From Rubrobacter sp. (GTDB lineage Bacteria; Actinomycetota; Rubrobacteria; Rubrobacterales; Rubrobacteraceae): a stretch of 36,786 nucleotides of DNA. The stretch's first letter is position 1; each line of letters begins with the position of its first letter. The notes under the pieces were generated by a model. The model did no database searches and had not been told where the DNA came from. It saw only the letters and a program-made list of their open reading frames with translations. The stretch is from assembly GCA_013697825.1 (NCBI GenBank), contig JACCWD010000110.1, positions 1-36,786 of the forward strand, in the 5' to 3' direction. A program made the position numbers and the translations under genes. Positions 15,723 through 23,139 of the stretch are shown here, in pieces.

Positions 15723-16592
15723 CTATCCGACGTTCATCACGGAGACGGTTACGTGGTTGCCCGCGTCTCCGGTGTATTCCGCGAGTTGCGGGTCGAGGAC
15801 TCCGGCGGAGTCGGCGACGATGCCGAGCTTCGTTTCCCCGGCGGTTACGGGCTCTTTGACGCCCGCGCCGTCGGAGTCGCTCTCGACGAGGGAGACGGTT
15901 ACGCGGAGGTTCGGGTTGTCCGACGGCTGTATTTCGACTATGTTCGCGTCGGAGACGGCGGGGTCGGGGCGTATGGAGGTTATGGCTCCGGTTACGGGGG
16001 AGTACACGTTCGTCTCGGTCGGGGCGCCGACGTCGAGGGCGCCCATCCTCGGGCCTTCCCGGCCCGCCGAGTCCATGACGTGGTACCGGATGCTCTCCGG
16101 CGTCGAGCCGCCGGGTATGAGCGCGAGGAGCGGGTTCCCGGAGAGGTTGTCCCCCCGAGGCTCCATCTCGGAGAGGCTCTCACCTTCGGGGTGGTACCCG
16201 AGTCCGGTGAGGGCGGCGGGGCGTATCGGGGTGGCGACGTCCACGCCGCCGACCGTCGCGAGGACGGTGTCGGGGGCGGCGTTGGCGGGGTTTATGGGGA
16301 CAATGCGGCCTTCGCCGCCGGAGGCGGTCGTCGGGGCGAGGAGCGCGAAGAGGAGCGCGGCGACGCCGAGGACGACGAGGCCGATCGCCATGAACCGCCG
16401 CTTTTTATACACGCCCGTGAGAGACGTTTCCCGCGCCTTCACGCGGGATTTGCGGCGTTCGGCGAGTTCGCGGCTTCGCTTTTGGGAGTCGCGGTTCGGG
16501 CGGGGGGAGAAATCCGAAGGACGGCGCGGCCCGGAAGAGAGCTTCGGCCCCCTCCCAACATCTTGCGCCTTCCGTGCGTACGCCCCTCTCAT
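15723..16592 (-). CDS. Membrane-anchored protein with a degenerate M23/lipoyl-like barrel
   Basis: A 289-residue protein not recognised in full. A basic cytoplasmic N-terminus of about 70 residues leads to one transmembrane segment (FMAIGLVVLGVAALLFALL), then an outside region. The C-terminal 90 residues (VYSPVTGAITSIRPD... VTAGETKLGIVADSAG... NHVTVSVMNVG) look like the duplicated hybrid motif of M23 peptidases or lipoyl domains, but lack HxH metal ligands, so it is probably a non-catalytic wall-facing domain. The start is fixed at 16592 by a promoter ten bases upstream; an in-frame ATG at 16643 lies above that promoter. The message should be leaderless. Confidence 0.7.
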   Translation of the reverse strand: MRGAYARKAQDVGRGPKLSSGPRRPSDFSPRPNRDSQKRSRELAERRKSRVKARETSLTGVYKKRRFMAIGLVVLGVAALLFALLAPTTASGGEGRIVPINPANAAPDTVLATVGGVDVATPIRPAALTGLGYHPEGESLSEMEPRGDNLSGNPLLALIPGGSTPESIRYHVMDSAGREGPRMGALDVGAPTETNVYSPVTGAITSIRPDPAVSDANIVEIQPSDNPNLRVTVSLVESDSDGAGVKEPVTAGETKLGIVADSAGVLDPQLAEYTGDAGNHVTVSVMNVG

Positions 16593-16602
16593 ACGGTGGA
16601 CG

Positions 16603-16631
16603 ATTATACAGAGGGGATGCGCGACTGTAAA
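16603..16631 (-). promoter_or_regulatory. Strong sigma-A promoter for a leaderless gene
   Basis: Minus strand TTTACA (16631-16626), a 17-bp spacer and a perfect TATAAT (16608-16603). The predicted start is near 16596, four bases before the ATG at 16592. It lies in the short divergent gap before the AI-2E family gene. Confidence 0.85.
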
Positions 16632-16684
16632 CTTACCCGGCAAGCTCGAGAAAAGGCTCGAATTTGCCCGATCGGAGGTCGAAT

Positions 16685-17842
16685 TTGCCCGCGAGACAAC
16701 TCGTCGTTTCGAGGTATCTCCAATATATCGCCATCGCCGTCGGACTGGTTTTGCTCGTCCTCTTCACACGCCAGATTTCGGGTGTGATCCTCACTTTTTT
16801 TATGGCCGCGCTCCTCGCGTACGTTCTCAATCCGCTCATCCGGCGCCTCGAAGGGATGAAGGTTCCCCGCACGATCGCGGTCCTCGGGGTCTTCGCCGCG
16901 CTCGTACTCGGTTTCTCGGCGGCGGCGCTCATAATCCTCGTCCCGGCGATTCAGCAAATACAAACCCTCATCGCGAACCCCGAACTTATCACTGACGCCG
17001 CATCGAACCTCATCGCGTGGGCGCGGGACCTCCCGTATGTCGGGGAGCGCATCGGAACCGCGATCGACGAAGGCGAAATACTCGGCCTCATCCAGTCGAA
17101 CCTCCCCCCGGCGTCGGCGATATTCTCGACCGGGCTCGGCTTCATCGGCGGCGTGTTCGGCATATTCGGGACGATCCTCAATTTGTCGCTCATGCTCATC
17201 ATCTCGATATACATCCTCCTCGACCGCGAGCGGATGACGAATGGACTCATCGGCATGATCCCCTCGACGGTTCGAAATCAAGCCCTCGAACTCTTCGAGA
17301 CGGTGGAGGAGACGCTCGTGAAGTACGTGAAGGCGCAAGCCCTCCTTTGTGTCCTCATGGGCGTCATCGGGTGGGCCATCGTCTTCTTCACGGGCGGCGA
17401 GTACGCGATCCTCATCGGGGTGTGGGTCGGGATCACGGAGCTCATCCCCGTCCTCGGAGCGTTCCTCGGGGCGATCCCCGCCGTCCTCCTCGCGCTCGTG
17501 AACAGCCCGACGGAAGCCCTCATCGTCGCGCTCCTCTTCCTCGTCGCGCAGCAACTCGAAGGGAACATCCTCGTCCCGAGGATCATGGGCGGATCGGTCG
17601 GCGTCCATCCTTTGTGGGTGATGTTCGCGATGCTCTCGGCCTCGGCTCTTTACGGCATCGTCGGCGCGCTCTTCGCCGTCCCGGTCGTCGCCATCGTCTC
17701 GGCGACCGTCCGATACCTCCGCGAAACCCTCGTCCTCGAACGGTGGCGCGAATCCCTCCTCGCCCCGTCGCTCGCCGCCGACGGGCCGCCGGAGAGTTCG
17801 GGCGACGGAGAGGGAACGGAGGAGGCGGAGGAGAAGCCGTGA
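16685..17842 (+). CDS. AI-2E family transporter (PerM-like)
   Basis: A protein of 385 residues from TTG 16685, with CGGAGG placed seven bases before it. An upstream TTG at 16664 is part of a 21-bp repeat and is possible. It has the fold of AI-2E/PerM exporters: two N-terminal membrane helices, a third with a soluble insert (IPAIQQIQTLI... IGTAIDEGE), and a C-terminal block with PVLGAFLGAIPAVLLAL, the QQLEGNILVPRIMG signature and VHPLWVMFAML. The acidic C-terminal tail is variable. The family exports small solutes or ions; the true substrate is unknown here. Confidence 0.9.
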   Translation: MPARQLVVSRYLQYIAIAVGLVLLVLFTRQISGVILTFFMAALLAYVLNPLIRRLEGMKVPRTIAVLGVFAALVLGFSAAALIILVPAIQQIQTLIANPELITDAASNLIAWARDLPYVGERIGTAIDEGEILGLIQSNLPPASAIFSTGLGFIGGVFGIFGTILNLSLMLIISIYILLDRERMTNGLIGMIPSTVRNQALELFETVEETLVKYVKAQALLCVLMGVIGWAIVFFTGGEYAILIGVWVGITELIPVLGAFLGAIPAVLLALVNSPTEALIVALLFLVAQQLEGNILVPRIMGGSVGVHPLWVMFAMLSASALYGIVGALFAVPVVAIVSATVRYLRETLVLERWRESLLAPSLAADGPPESSGDGEGTEEAEEKP

Positions 17843-17859
17843 TGCTCGCTGTCGCTCGC

Positions 17860-17880
17860 CGGGGGTCGGGGGTCGGGAAG
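17860..17880 (+). repeat. Short heptad array (CGGGGGT type)
   Basis: Three 7-base units, two of them exact CGGGGGT, follow a CTCGCTGTCGC flank like that beside the 14567 array. They start the 337-bp gap before the phosphatidyltransferase gene. The rest of the gap holds a GCTCCGCTCGC block related to 3309-3345 and the 19-bp repeats. Confidence 0.6.
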
Positions 17881-18067
17881 TCGCGTCGCTCCGTATCCGG
17901 CTTCGCCGCCTCGGCTTCCGCCTCCGGCTCCGCTCGCTTTGGGAGTCGGGAAAGGCGCGGGGGCGAAACCCCATGCCGAAATCGTCGCCGTCGAACCCGG
18001 CGAGGGATCGCCGGGCGGGGTGGCGAAAGTGTCCGCCGACCGAAAGTCGAGAGTTCCCCGACTCCCG

Positions 18068-18163
18068 ACTCCCGGTATTTATCCCGATTCCCGGGTTTCC
18101 CCCCGACTCCCGGTATTTATTCCGCTTTCCGGGTTTCTCCCCGACTCCCGGTTTTCATCTCCG
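18068..18163 (+). repeat. Five tandem 19-bp repeats with a 38-bp super-period
   Basis: Units begin at 18068, 18087, 18106, 18125 and 18144. Odd units share ACTCCCGGT followed by TTT or TTC, and even units share TTCCCGGGTTTC-like sequence, so the array looks like a doubled 38-bp unit. It ends 16 bases before the start codon of the next gene and could affect its expression. Confidence 0.85.
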
Positions 18164-18179
18164 ATTTCCAGGGGCGATT

Positions 18180-18746
18180 TTGACGGAGGCCGCTTTCCGG
18201 CGAATTCTCTTTCCGCTCGTCCGGTTCCTTTCGAGGATCGGCATCGCCCCCGACATGCTCACGGTCGCCGGGTGGCTCCTCTCGGTCGGCTCGGCCTTTC
18301 TTTTCGCGCTCGGCCACATACAAATCGCGGGCGCGATGATGCTCGCCGGGGGTATTTTCGACGCGCTCGACGGGGCGGTCGCCCGCGAGTCGAACCGGAT
18401 GAGCCGCTTCGGAGCGTTCCTCGACTCGACCCTCGACCGCCTTTCGGAGTCGGCTATTTTCGCCGGAATCGTCTTTTTCTTCGCGTCCTCCGCCGCCCCG
18501 TGGGCCGCCCTCCTCGCCGCCCTCGCGATGACTTTCTCCCTCCTCACCTCGTATGCTCGGGCGCGGGCCGAGGGACTCGGCGTCGAATGTAAAGTCGGCC
18601 TCCTCGAAAGGGCGGGACGGGTCGCTATCCTCTCCATATTCTCGATCTTCGGCTTCCTCGCCCTCGCCCTCGCGCTCGTCGCCGCCGGGGCCGCCATCAC
18701 GACCGCGCAACGCATCCTCCACGTCGCCCGTGCCACCCGGATATGA
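18180..18746 (+). CDS. CDP-alcohol phosphatidyltransferase (PIP-synthase-like)
   Basis: A protein of 188 residues from TTG 18180. An open frame continues upstream, but it only translates the 19-bp repeats. The family motif DG(2)AR(8)G(3)D(3)D is complete in DGAVARESNRMSRF...GAFLDSTLD, and about five to six hydrophobic helices surround it. Enzymes of this family transfer a phosphatidyl group from CDP-diacylglycerol to an alcohol. In actinobacteria the stand-alone form is often phosphatidylinositol-phosphate synthase, but phosphatidylglycerophosphate synthesis is also possible. It overlaps the next gene by four bases. Confidence 0.9.
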   Translation: MTEAAFRRILFPLVRFLSRIGIAPDMLTVAGWLLSVGSAFLFALGHIQIAGAMMLAGGIFDALDGAVARESNRMSRFGAFLDSTLDRLSESAIFAGIVFFFASSAAPWAALLAALAMTFSLLTSYARARAEGLGVECKVGLLERAGRVAILSIFSIFGFLALALALVAAGAAITTAQRILHVARATRI

Positions 18747-19216
18747 CCGCCGCCGACGAGTATCGAGCGAAGGTGTCGAGTGAACTCTCCGCCATCACCC
18801 GCGAGATGAAGAAGTCGGGAAACCCCGAACCCCTCGGCGACCCGCTCTCGGGTGTCGTCATCGTCCTCGGCCAGCCCGTCGGCCCCCGCGCCCTCGACGC
18901 GATAAAGCGAAGCCTCGAAACCATCTCCCTCGAAGCGTACGTGACATACACCGGGACGAACCTCCTCGAACGCGAGCTCCTCCTCGCCGAGCCATCCATC
19001 CTCGCCGCCGTCGGCTCCGACGCCGCCGCCGAAATAGACTCCCTCAAACACCCTCTCGCCACGAAACCATTCTCCACAGCCGCCGAAGGATCCCCCTTCG
19101 CGTGGAAAAAGAACACCGCCGGCCTCCTCCTCCCGCTCCTCGCCCCCGCCCTCGACGACGAAGAGGCGAAGAAGCGTTTCTGGCGAGCCTTCCTCGCCCT
19201 TCGCATCCTCGGATAA
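18743..19216 (+). CDS. Unknown protein coupled to the phosphatidyltransferase
   Basis: A 157-residue protein I cannot assign. It starts within an ATGA overlap, so it is translated with the phosphatidyltransferase. Strand-like SGVVIVLGQPVG and YVTYTGTNLLERELLLAEPSILAAVG suggest an alpha/beta fold. There is no membrane segment, signal peptide or cysteine pair. The hydrophobic LLLPLLAPALDDEEAKKRFWRAFL tail may be an amphipathic helix. A role in lipid metabolism is only suggested by position. Confidence 0.7.
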   Translation: MTAADEYRAKVSSELSAITREMKKSGNPEPLGDPLSGVVIVLGQPVGPRALDAIKRSLETISLEAYVTYTGTNLLERELLLAEPSILAAVGSDAAAEIDSLKHPLATKPFSTAAEGSPFAWKKNTAGLLLPLLAPALDDEEAKKRFWRAFLALRILG

Positions 19217-19294
19217 AATCGCATAAAATTTCGACTCGTTTCGCAGACGTTACGAATATTAATTTTTGTTAAAACCACATCTCGTTGGGGAGAC

Positions 19295-19420
19295 GGGGAT
19301 TCCGCATAAATAAGGGGATTTTGCATCATTGGCGGGGTTTGCGTTGTTACGGGGGGATTGCGGCGGGGTTACGGGTTGATTAGAGTGCCGGGCTATTGGA
19401 GGGGGGATTTTTCAATCCCC
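19295..19420 (+). promoter_or_regulatory. Iterated GGGGATT motifs upstream of the wall hydrolase
   Basis: In an AT-richer 247-bp leader, GGGGATT or close variants occur at 19295, 19314, 19334, 19353, 19365 and 19403. The first four are spaced 19-20 bp, near two helical turns. The last pairs with AATCCCC (19414-19420) as a stem-loop. This could be an array of operator sites or part of an RNA leader. The gap holds no gene. TAAAAT boxes near 19214-19230 may be promoter elements. Confidence 0.5.
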
Positions 19421-19463
19421 TGTTGGACGAAAGTTAATAAGAGCGAATCAAAGGGGCTTTTGC

Positions 19464-21221
19464 ATGCTTCGACGGCTGCGTTTCATTTTGTTTTCGGGAG
19501 TGGTTCTTACGACGGTTCTTGCCACGGGGATAGTGGCGGGTGCTTCGCCGCAGGATGTCGAGAGCAAGGAAGCGGAGGTCGGGAGCGCTCAGGAGCGGCT
19601 TGAGGCGATACGGATGGAGTCGAGCGCGGCTTATGAGACGTACAATTCGGCTCTTTTCCAGTTGAACACGCTTGATGAGAGGATCGGGGCGACCGAGGGG
19701 GAGCTTGCGTCGGCGGAGGATCGGATGGGCGAGGCGCGGGCGAGTTTGGAGGAGCGGGCCTCGCAGGTTTACCGGAGCGGGAACGTGGGGTTCGTGGATG
19801 TTCTCGTGGGGGCAGACAGCTTCGCGGAGTTTTCTAGCCGGATGAACATTTGGCTGAGGCTTCTCGGCGAGGAGCAGGCGCGTTTCGCGGAGATGCGCGA
19901 GGCGACGGAGGCCGTCGAGGCTCAGAAATCGGCCCTCGAGAGCCAGCGCGCCGAGAGGGTTTCCGCGTTGGAGGAGGCCGGGGCGCAGCGGGACCGGGCC
20001 GCCGATTCCGAGGCCGAGGCCGAGGCGTACTTCGACTCCCTCAACGGCGAGCTTCAAGCGGCCATCGAAGAGGAAGAGGCTCGGATGGCCGAAGAGGCCC
20101 GTCAGGCCGCGGAGCAAGCCGCCGCCGAGCAAGCGGCCGCGAACGCGGCGGCGAACGCCGAGCCGAGCGTCGAAATCGCCACCGACACGAACGCGGCGGC
20201 GGATGCCGAGCCGACGGAAGTCGAGCCGACGGTGGAGGTCGCGCAGGTTTCGCAGGTTCAGGAGGGGCCGAGCGCCGAGGAACTCGAAGCCGAGCGCGAG
20301 GCCGCACTCGAGGCGCAGCAACGCGCCGAGGAGCTTGCCGCCCAGCAGCAAGCCGCCGAGGATGCCGCCGCCGAGGCGGAGCGACAGGCCGAACTCGCCG
20401 CCGAGCGCGAGGCCGAGGACGCAGCCAATCGACAGGCCGAAGCCGAGGCAGCCCGAGAGGCCGCCGAGCAAGCCGCCATCGAACAGGAAGCAGCCGAAAG
20501 GGCCGCCGCCGAACAGACAGCGGCGGAGCAGGCCGCCGCCGCGCAACAAGCAGCCGCCGAGCAAGCGGCTATCGAGCAGGAAGCAGCCGAAAGGGCCGCC
20601 GCCGAGGAGCAAGCCGCAGCGGATCAGGCAGTGGCGGATCAGGCCGCCGCAGACCAGGCGGCAGCGGATCAGGCGGCAGCGGATGAGGCCGCCGTCGAGC
20701 AGGCGGCGGCTGACCAAGCGGCGGCGGATCAAGCGGCTGTCGAGGGCGAGGTTGTTGCTGACACAACGCAGCCGGAGGGCTCGAGGGGCGGCGGGACGGC
20801 TCCTTCGACGGACACGGCTACGCAGCCGGAGGGCTCGACGGGCGAGGCTGCGGCTCCTCCGTCGGGTGGGAGCGCGAGCGGCGGCGGGATCGTGGGCGCG
20901 GCGCAGGCGCAGCTCGGCGTGCCGTATGTGTACGGTGGATCCACGCCCTCCGGGTTCGACTGCTCGGGTCTCATAATGTATGTATTCGCTCAGTTCGGAG
21001 TCTCCTTGCCGCACAACGCCCAGGCTCAGTATGGGTACGGTTCGGAAGGCTCGGGAGCCGCGGGGGATCTCGTCTTCTGGGCAGCCGGGGGCGGCGGCAT
21101 CACTCACAACGGCATCGCCACCGGCAACGGAACCGTGATCCACGCTCCGTATCCCGGAACCGTCGTCCGTGAGGAAGGTATATGGTCCGATGGCCTCGTC
21201 GGATACAAGACCGTCGCCTGA
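19464..21221 (+). CDS. NlpC/P60 cell-wall hydrolase with long coiled coil and Ala/Glu/Gln repeats
   Basis: A 585-residue secreted protein. Signal peptide at residues 1-27; PcsB/CwlO-like coiled coil at about 30-225; a long Ala/Glu/Gln-rich region at about 205-445 ending in repeated AADQ units; a Thr/Ser/Gly linker; and a C-terminal NlpC/P60 domain (473-585). Catalytic residues are C500 (FDCSG) and H548 (THNG), with H560 as the likely third polar residue. It should cleave peptide bonds in peptidoglycan stems, probably at the division site or side wall. AAAGGGG precedes the ATG. A perfect terminator follows, so it is a single-gene unit. Confidence 0.92.
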   Translation: MLRRLRFILFSGVVLTTVLATGIVAGASPQDVESKEAEVGSAQERLEAIRMESSAAYETYNSALFQLNTLDERIGATEGELASAEDRMGEARASLEERASQVYRSGNVGFVDVLVGADSFAEFSSRMNIWLRLLGEEQARFAEMREATEAVEAQKSALESQRAERVSALEEAGAQRDRAADSEAEAEAYFDSLNGELQAAIEEEEARMAEEARQAAEQAAAEQAAANAAANAEPSVEIATDTNAAADAEPTEVEPTVEVAQVSQVQEGPSAEELEAEREAALEAQQRAEELAAQQQAAEDAAAEAERQAELAAEREAEDAANRQAEAEAAREAAEQAAIEQEAAERAAAEQTAAEQAAAAQQAAAEQAAIEQEAAERAAAEEQAAADQAVADQAAADQAAADQAAADEAAVEQAAADQAAADQAAVEGEVVADTTQPEGSRGGGTAPSTDTATQPEGSTGEAAAPPSGGSASGGGIVGAAQAQLGVPYVYGGSTPSGFDCSGLIMYVFAQFGVSLPHNAQAQYGYGSEGSGAAGDLVFWAAGGGGITHNGIATGNGTVIHAPYPGTVVREEGIWSDGLVGYKTVA

Positions 21222-21248
21222 GCTGCGGAGAAAGGCAAAGATTTCACG

Positions 21249-21279
21249 GAGAGGCTCCCGAAAAGGAGCCTCTCTTTTT
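21249..21279 (+). terminator. Intrinsic terminator of the NlpC/P60 gene
   Basis: GAGAGGCTCC (21249-21258) and its exact inverse (21265-21274) enclose a CGAAAA loop and are followed by five T residues. Confidence 0.95.
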
Positions 21280-21303
21280 GCGTGCTTCGCGGAACACGGA
21301 CGA

Positions 21304-21312
21304 TGATACAAT
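21304..21312 (+). promoter_or_regulatory. Extended -10 promoter of the slipin gene
   Basis: TGA then TACAAT forms an extended -10 element about 75 bp before the slipin ATG, just after the previous terminator. No good -35 is visible. Confidence 0.5.
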
Positions 21313-21387
21313 CGAAACAGAATGGCAATAAGAATTTCTCAGGGAATGAAAAGTCATCAACGGAGATAAGGAAGGAGTGGTTCGGGT

Positions 21388-22383
21388 ATGAGCCTTGCGA
21401 TTCTGCAGGCTGCGGGTCTTGGCATCGGGGTTATCGGGTTTTTAGCGATCGCCCTCGTCGTGCTGTACATAGCGTTCAGTGCCATCAAGGTCGTCAACGA
21501 GTATGAGAGGGGTGTCATATTCCGCCTCGGGCGCGTCCGGGGAGGCCCGAAAGGGCCGGGACTCTTCTTCCTCCTCCCGCTCATAGACACGATGGTGAAG
21601 ATTGACTTGCGGACCATCACGATGGACGTGCCGCCGCAGGATGTCATCACCCGCGACAACGTCCCCGCCCGCGTCAACGCCGTCGTGTACTTTCGGGTCG
21701 TTGACCCGAACCGGAGCGTCATCGAGGTCGAGAATCATGTTTTGGCGACGAGCCAGATCTCCCAGACGACGCTCCGGAGCGTACTCGGGCAGAAGGACCT
21801 CGACGACTTGCTCACGAATCGCGAGCAGATCAACGACCAGCTCCAGTCCATCATTGACGAGCAGACCGACCCGTGGGGCATCAAAGTCAGCGTCGTGGAA
21901 GTGAAGGACGTGGAGATTCCGCAGCAGATGCAGCGGGCGATGGCGCGGCAGGCCGAGAGCGAGCGCGACAGGCGGGCGAGGGTCATTGACGCCGAAGGCG
22001 AGTTCCAGGCGTCCAAGCGCCTCCGCCAAGCCGCCGACAGGCTCGAGAGTCCGACCGCCCTCCAGCTTCGGCTTTTCCAGACGATGAGCGAAATCGCCGT
22101 GAACCAAAATTCGACGATCGTGCTTCCGGTTCCGATAGACATGTTCAAGCCGTTCCTCCAGAACTTCGAGGAGAACGGGTCGAGCAACGGCCAATCCGCC
22201 GCGCAGAAATCTGAGGCCGAGCGCCTCAGAGAGGAGAAGGAGGCCGAGCTGGCGTACAAGGAGGCCGTCGGCGATGCCGAGCGCGAGGTCGCGAGTGGCG
22301 ATGTTCAAGCCGACATGCCCGGCGGGGAGGACTCTCAAAGCTCGGAGCCGCAAACGCAAAGCTCGGAGCCGCAAGGCTCGTAA
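21388..22383 (+). CDS. Slipin/stomatin-like SPFH protein
   Basis: A 331-residue SPFH (band 7) protein: one N-terminal membrane hairpin (residues 8-33), [14 protein letters not shown] at the start of the SPFH domain, [25 protein letters not shown], and a helical part with the conserved [31 protein letters not shown]. The C-terminal 70 residues are a low-complexity acidic/Gln/Ser tail with a repeated SQSSEPQ. Slipins form oligomers on the inner membrane and may organise lipid microdomains. AAGGAAGG precedes the ATG. No NfeD partner gene is adjacent. Confidence 0.93.
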   Translation: MSLAILQAAGLGIGVIGFLAIALVVLYIAFSAIKVVNEYERGVIFRLGRVRGGPKGPGLFFLLPLIDTMVKIDLRTITMDVPPQDVITRDNVPARVNAVVYFRVVDPNRSVIEVENHVLATSQISQTTLRSVLGQKDLDDLLTNREQINDQLQSIIDEQTDPWGIKVSVVEVKDVEIPQQMQRAMARQAESERDRRARVIDAEGEFQASKRLRQAADRLESPTALQLRLFQTMSEIAVNQNSTIVLPVPIDMFKPFLQNFEENGSSNGQSAAQKSEAERLREEKEAELAYKEAVGDAEREVASGDVQADMPGGEDSQSSEPQTQSSEPQGS

Positions 22384-22405
22384 GGAATTCGTAGGGATGA
22401 TTCGG

Positions 22406-22445
22406 CGGAGGTTCGGGGAAACCCGGGCCTCCGTCGTTTTGTTTT
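22406..22445 (+). terminator. Terminator of the slipin gene
   Basis: CGGAGG (22406-22411) pairs with CCTCCG (22428-22433), with CGGG/CCCG inside the stem, followed by TCGTTTTGTTTT. Confidence 0.85.
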
Positions 22446-22453
22446 ATGTGTGG

Positions 22454-22484
22454 GGTTAACATCCGGCGGTTCGGGTAATATAAA
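22454..22484 (+). promoter_or_regulatory. Overlapping sigma-B-type and sigma-A-type promoters
   Basis: GGTTAA (22454-22459), 13 bp, GGGTAA (22473-22478) resembles the general-stress sigma-B/F consensus. Interleaved with it, TTAACA (22456-22461), 17 bp, TATAAA (22479-22484) fits the housekeeping consensus. Either would transcribe the RsbW-like gene. Confidence 0.6.
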
Positions 22485-22562
22485 TCTCGAAGTTGTAATA
22501 CCGAACCAGCGAGGGGGACGAAAAAGTCCGTCTTCGCCGGATTGATCTCAAGGAATTTACTA

Positions 22563-23018
22563 ATGAGCCGAGGAGCCGAAAAGACAACTCGACTGGATAT
22601 GGGTGGAAACCCGGAGCCGCTCCGCCTCGAAGTCCCTTCCAGCTCCGAGTACGTTTTGCTTGCCCGTCTCGTGGTGTCGCACGTCGGGCAGGTCGCGGGA
22701 TTCGGGCCGGAGGAGATATACGATCTCAAGCTCGCCGTCACCGAGGCTGCGACCAACGTCATCCGCCACGCCGCCGTCGAGTCGTTCGAGATCCAGTACC
22801 GCGCCCTCCCCGGAGAGGTCGAAGTCACCGTCTCGGACGCGGGGGGTGGCTTCGAAGCGGACGAGTGCGCCCCACCCGTCGCGGGGGAGGGGGGCTTCGG
22901 ACTGTCCGTCATACGGAACCTCGTTGACGAGATGGTCATAGACTCGATCGCCGGGGGAGGCACTCGCCTCACCATGATCCGGCGCGCCGGAGCCTCTGCG
23001 GAAGCGTCGAACGGCTGA
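22563..23018 (+). CDS. RsbW-like GHKL ATP-binding protein (anti-sigma type)
   Basis: A 151-residue single-domain HATPase with N box EAATNVIRHA (E61, N65), G1 motif SDAGGGFE and G2-like GEGGFGLSVI. There is no HisKA, receiver or membrane part, as in the anti-sigma kinases RsbW and SpoIIAB that hold stress sigma factors. The ATG at 22563 has AAGGA nine bases upstream; a TTG at 22542 is an alternative. Neither a sigma gene nor an anti-anti-sigma gene is next to it, so it is an orphan. A sigma-B-like promoter in front suggests it is controlled by the factor it restrains. Confidence 0.85.
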   Translation: MSRGAEKTTRLDMGGNPEPLRLEVPSSSEYVLLARLVVSHVGQVAGFGPEEIYDLKLAVTEAATNVIRHAAVESFEIQYRALPGEVEVTVSDAGGGFEADECAPPVAGEGGFGLSVIRNLVDEMVIDSIAGGGTRLTMIRRAGASAEASNG

Positions 23019-23065
23019 ATTAGCCGGAAAATTCCGGGATTCGCCACTTTTGTTGACGAGTCCCA

Positions 23066-23095
23066 TTGAATACGGTGCCCCGGATAAAGTACAGT
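23066..23095 (+). promoter_or_regulatory. Possible promoter of treT
   Basis: TTGAAT (23066-23071), 18 bp, TACAGT (23090-23095) lies about 45 bp before the treT ATG. It is a moderate match; a TTGACG at 23053 is an alternative -35 without a matching -10. Confidence 0.45.
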
Positions 23096-23139
23096 AACCC
23101 AAACGCCGAGCGAACGTCCGGGAGGCGGCGAAAGGGGGC

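Noticed and set aside
17973-18179. Extension of the phosphatidyltransferase frame upstream
   Set aside because: It only translates the 19-bp repeats and has no family similarity.
19217-19463. Possible c-di-AMP (ydaO) riboswitch before the NlpC/P60 gene
   Set aside because: The context is typical for it, but none of the conserved ydaO core sequences could be found.
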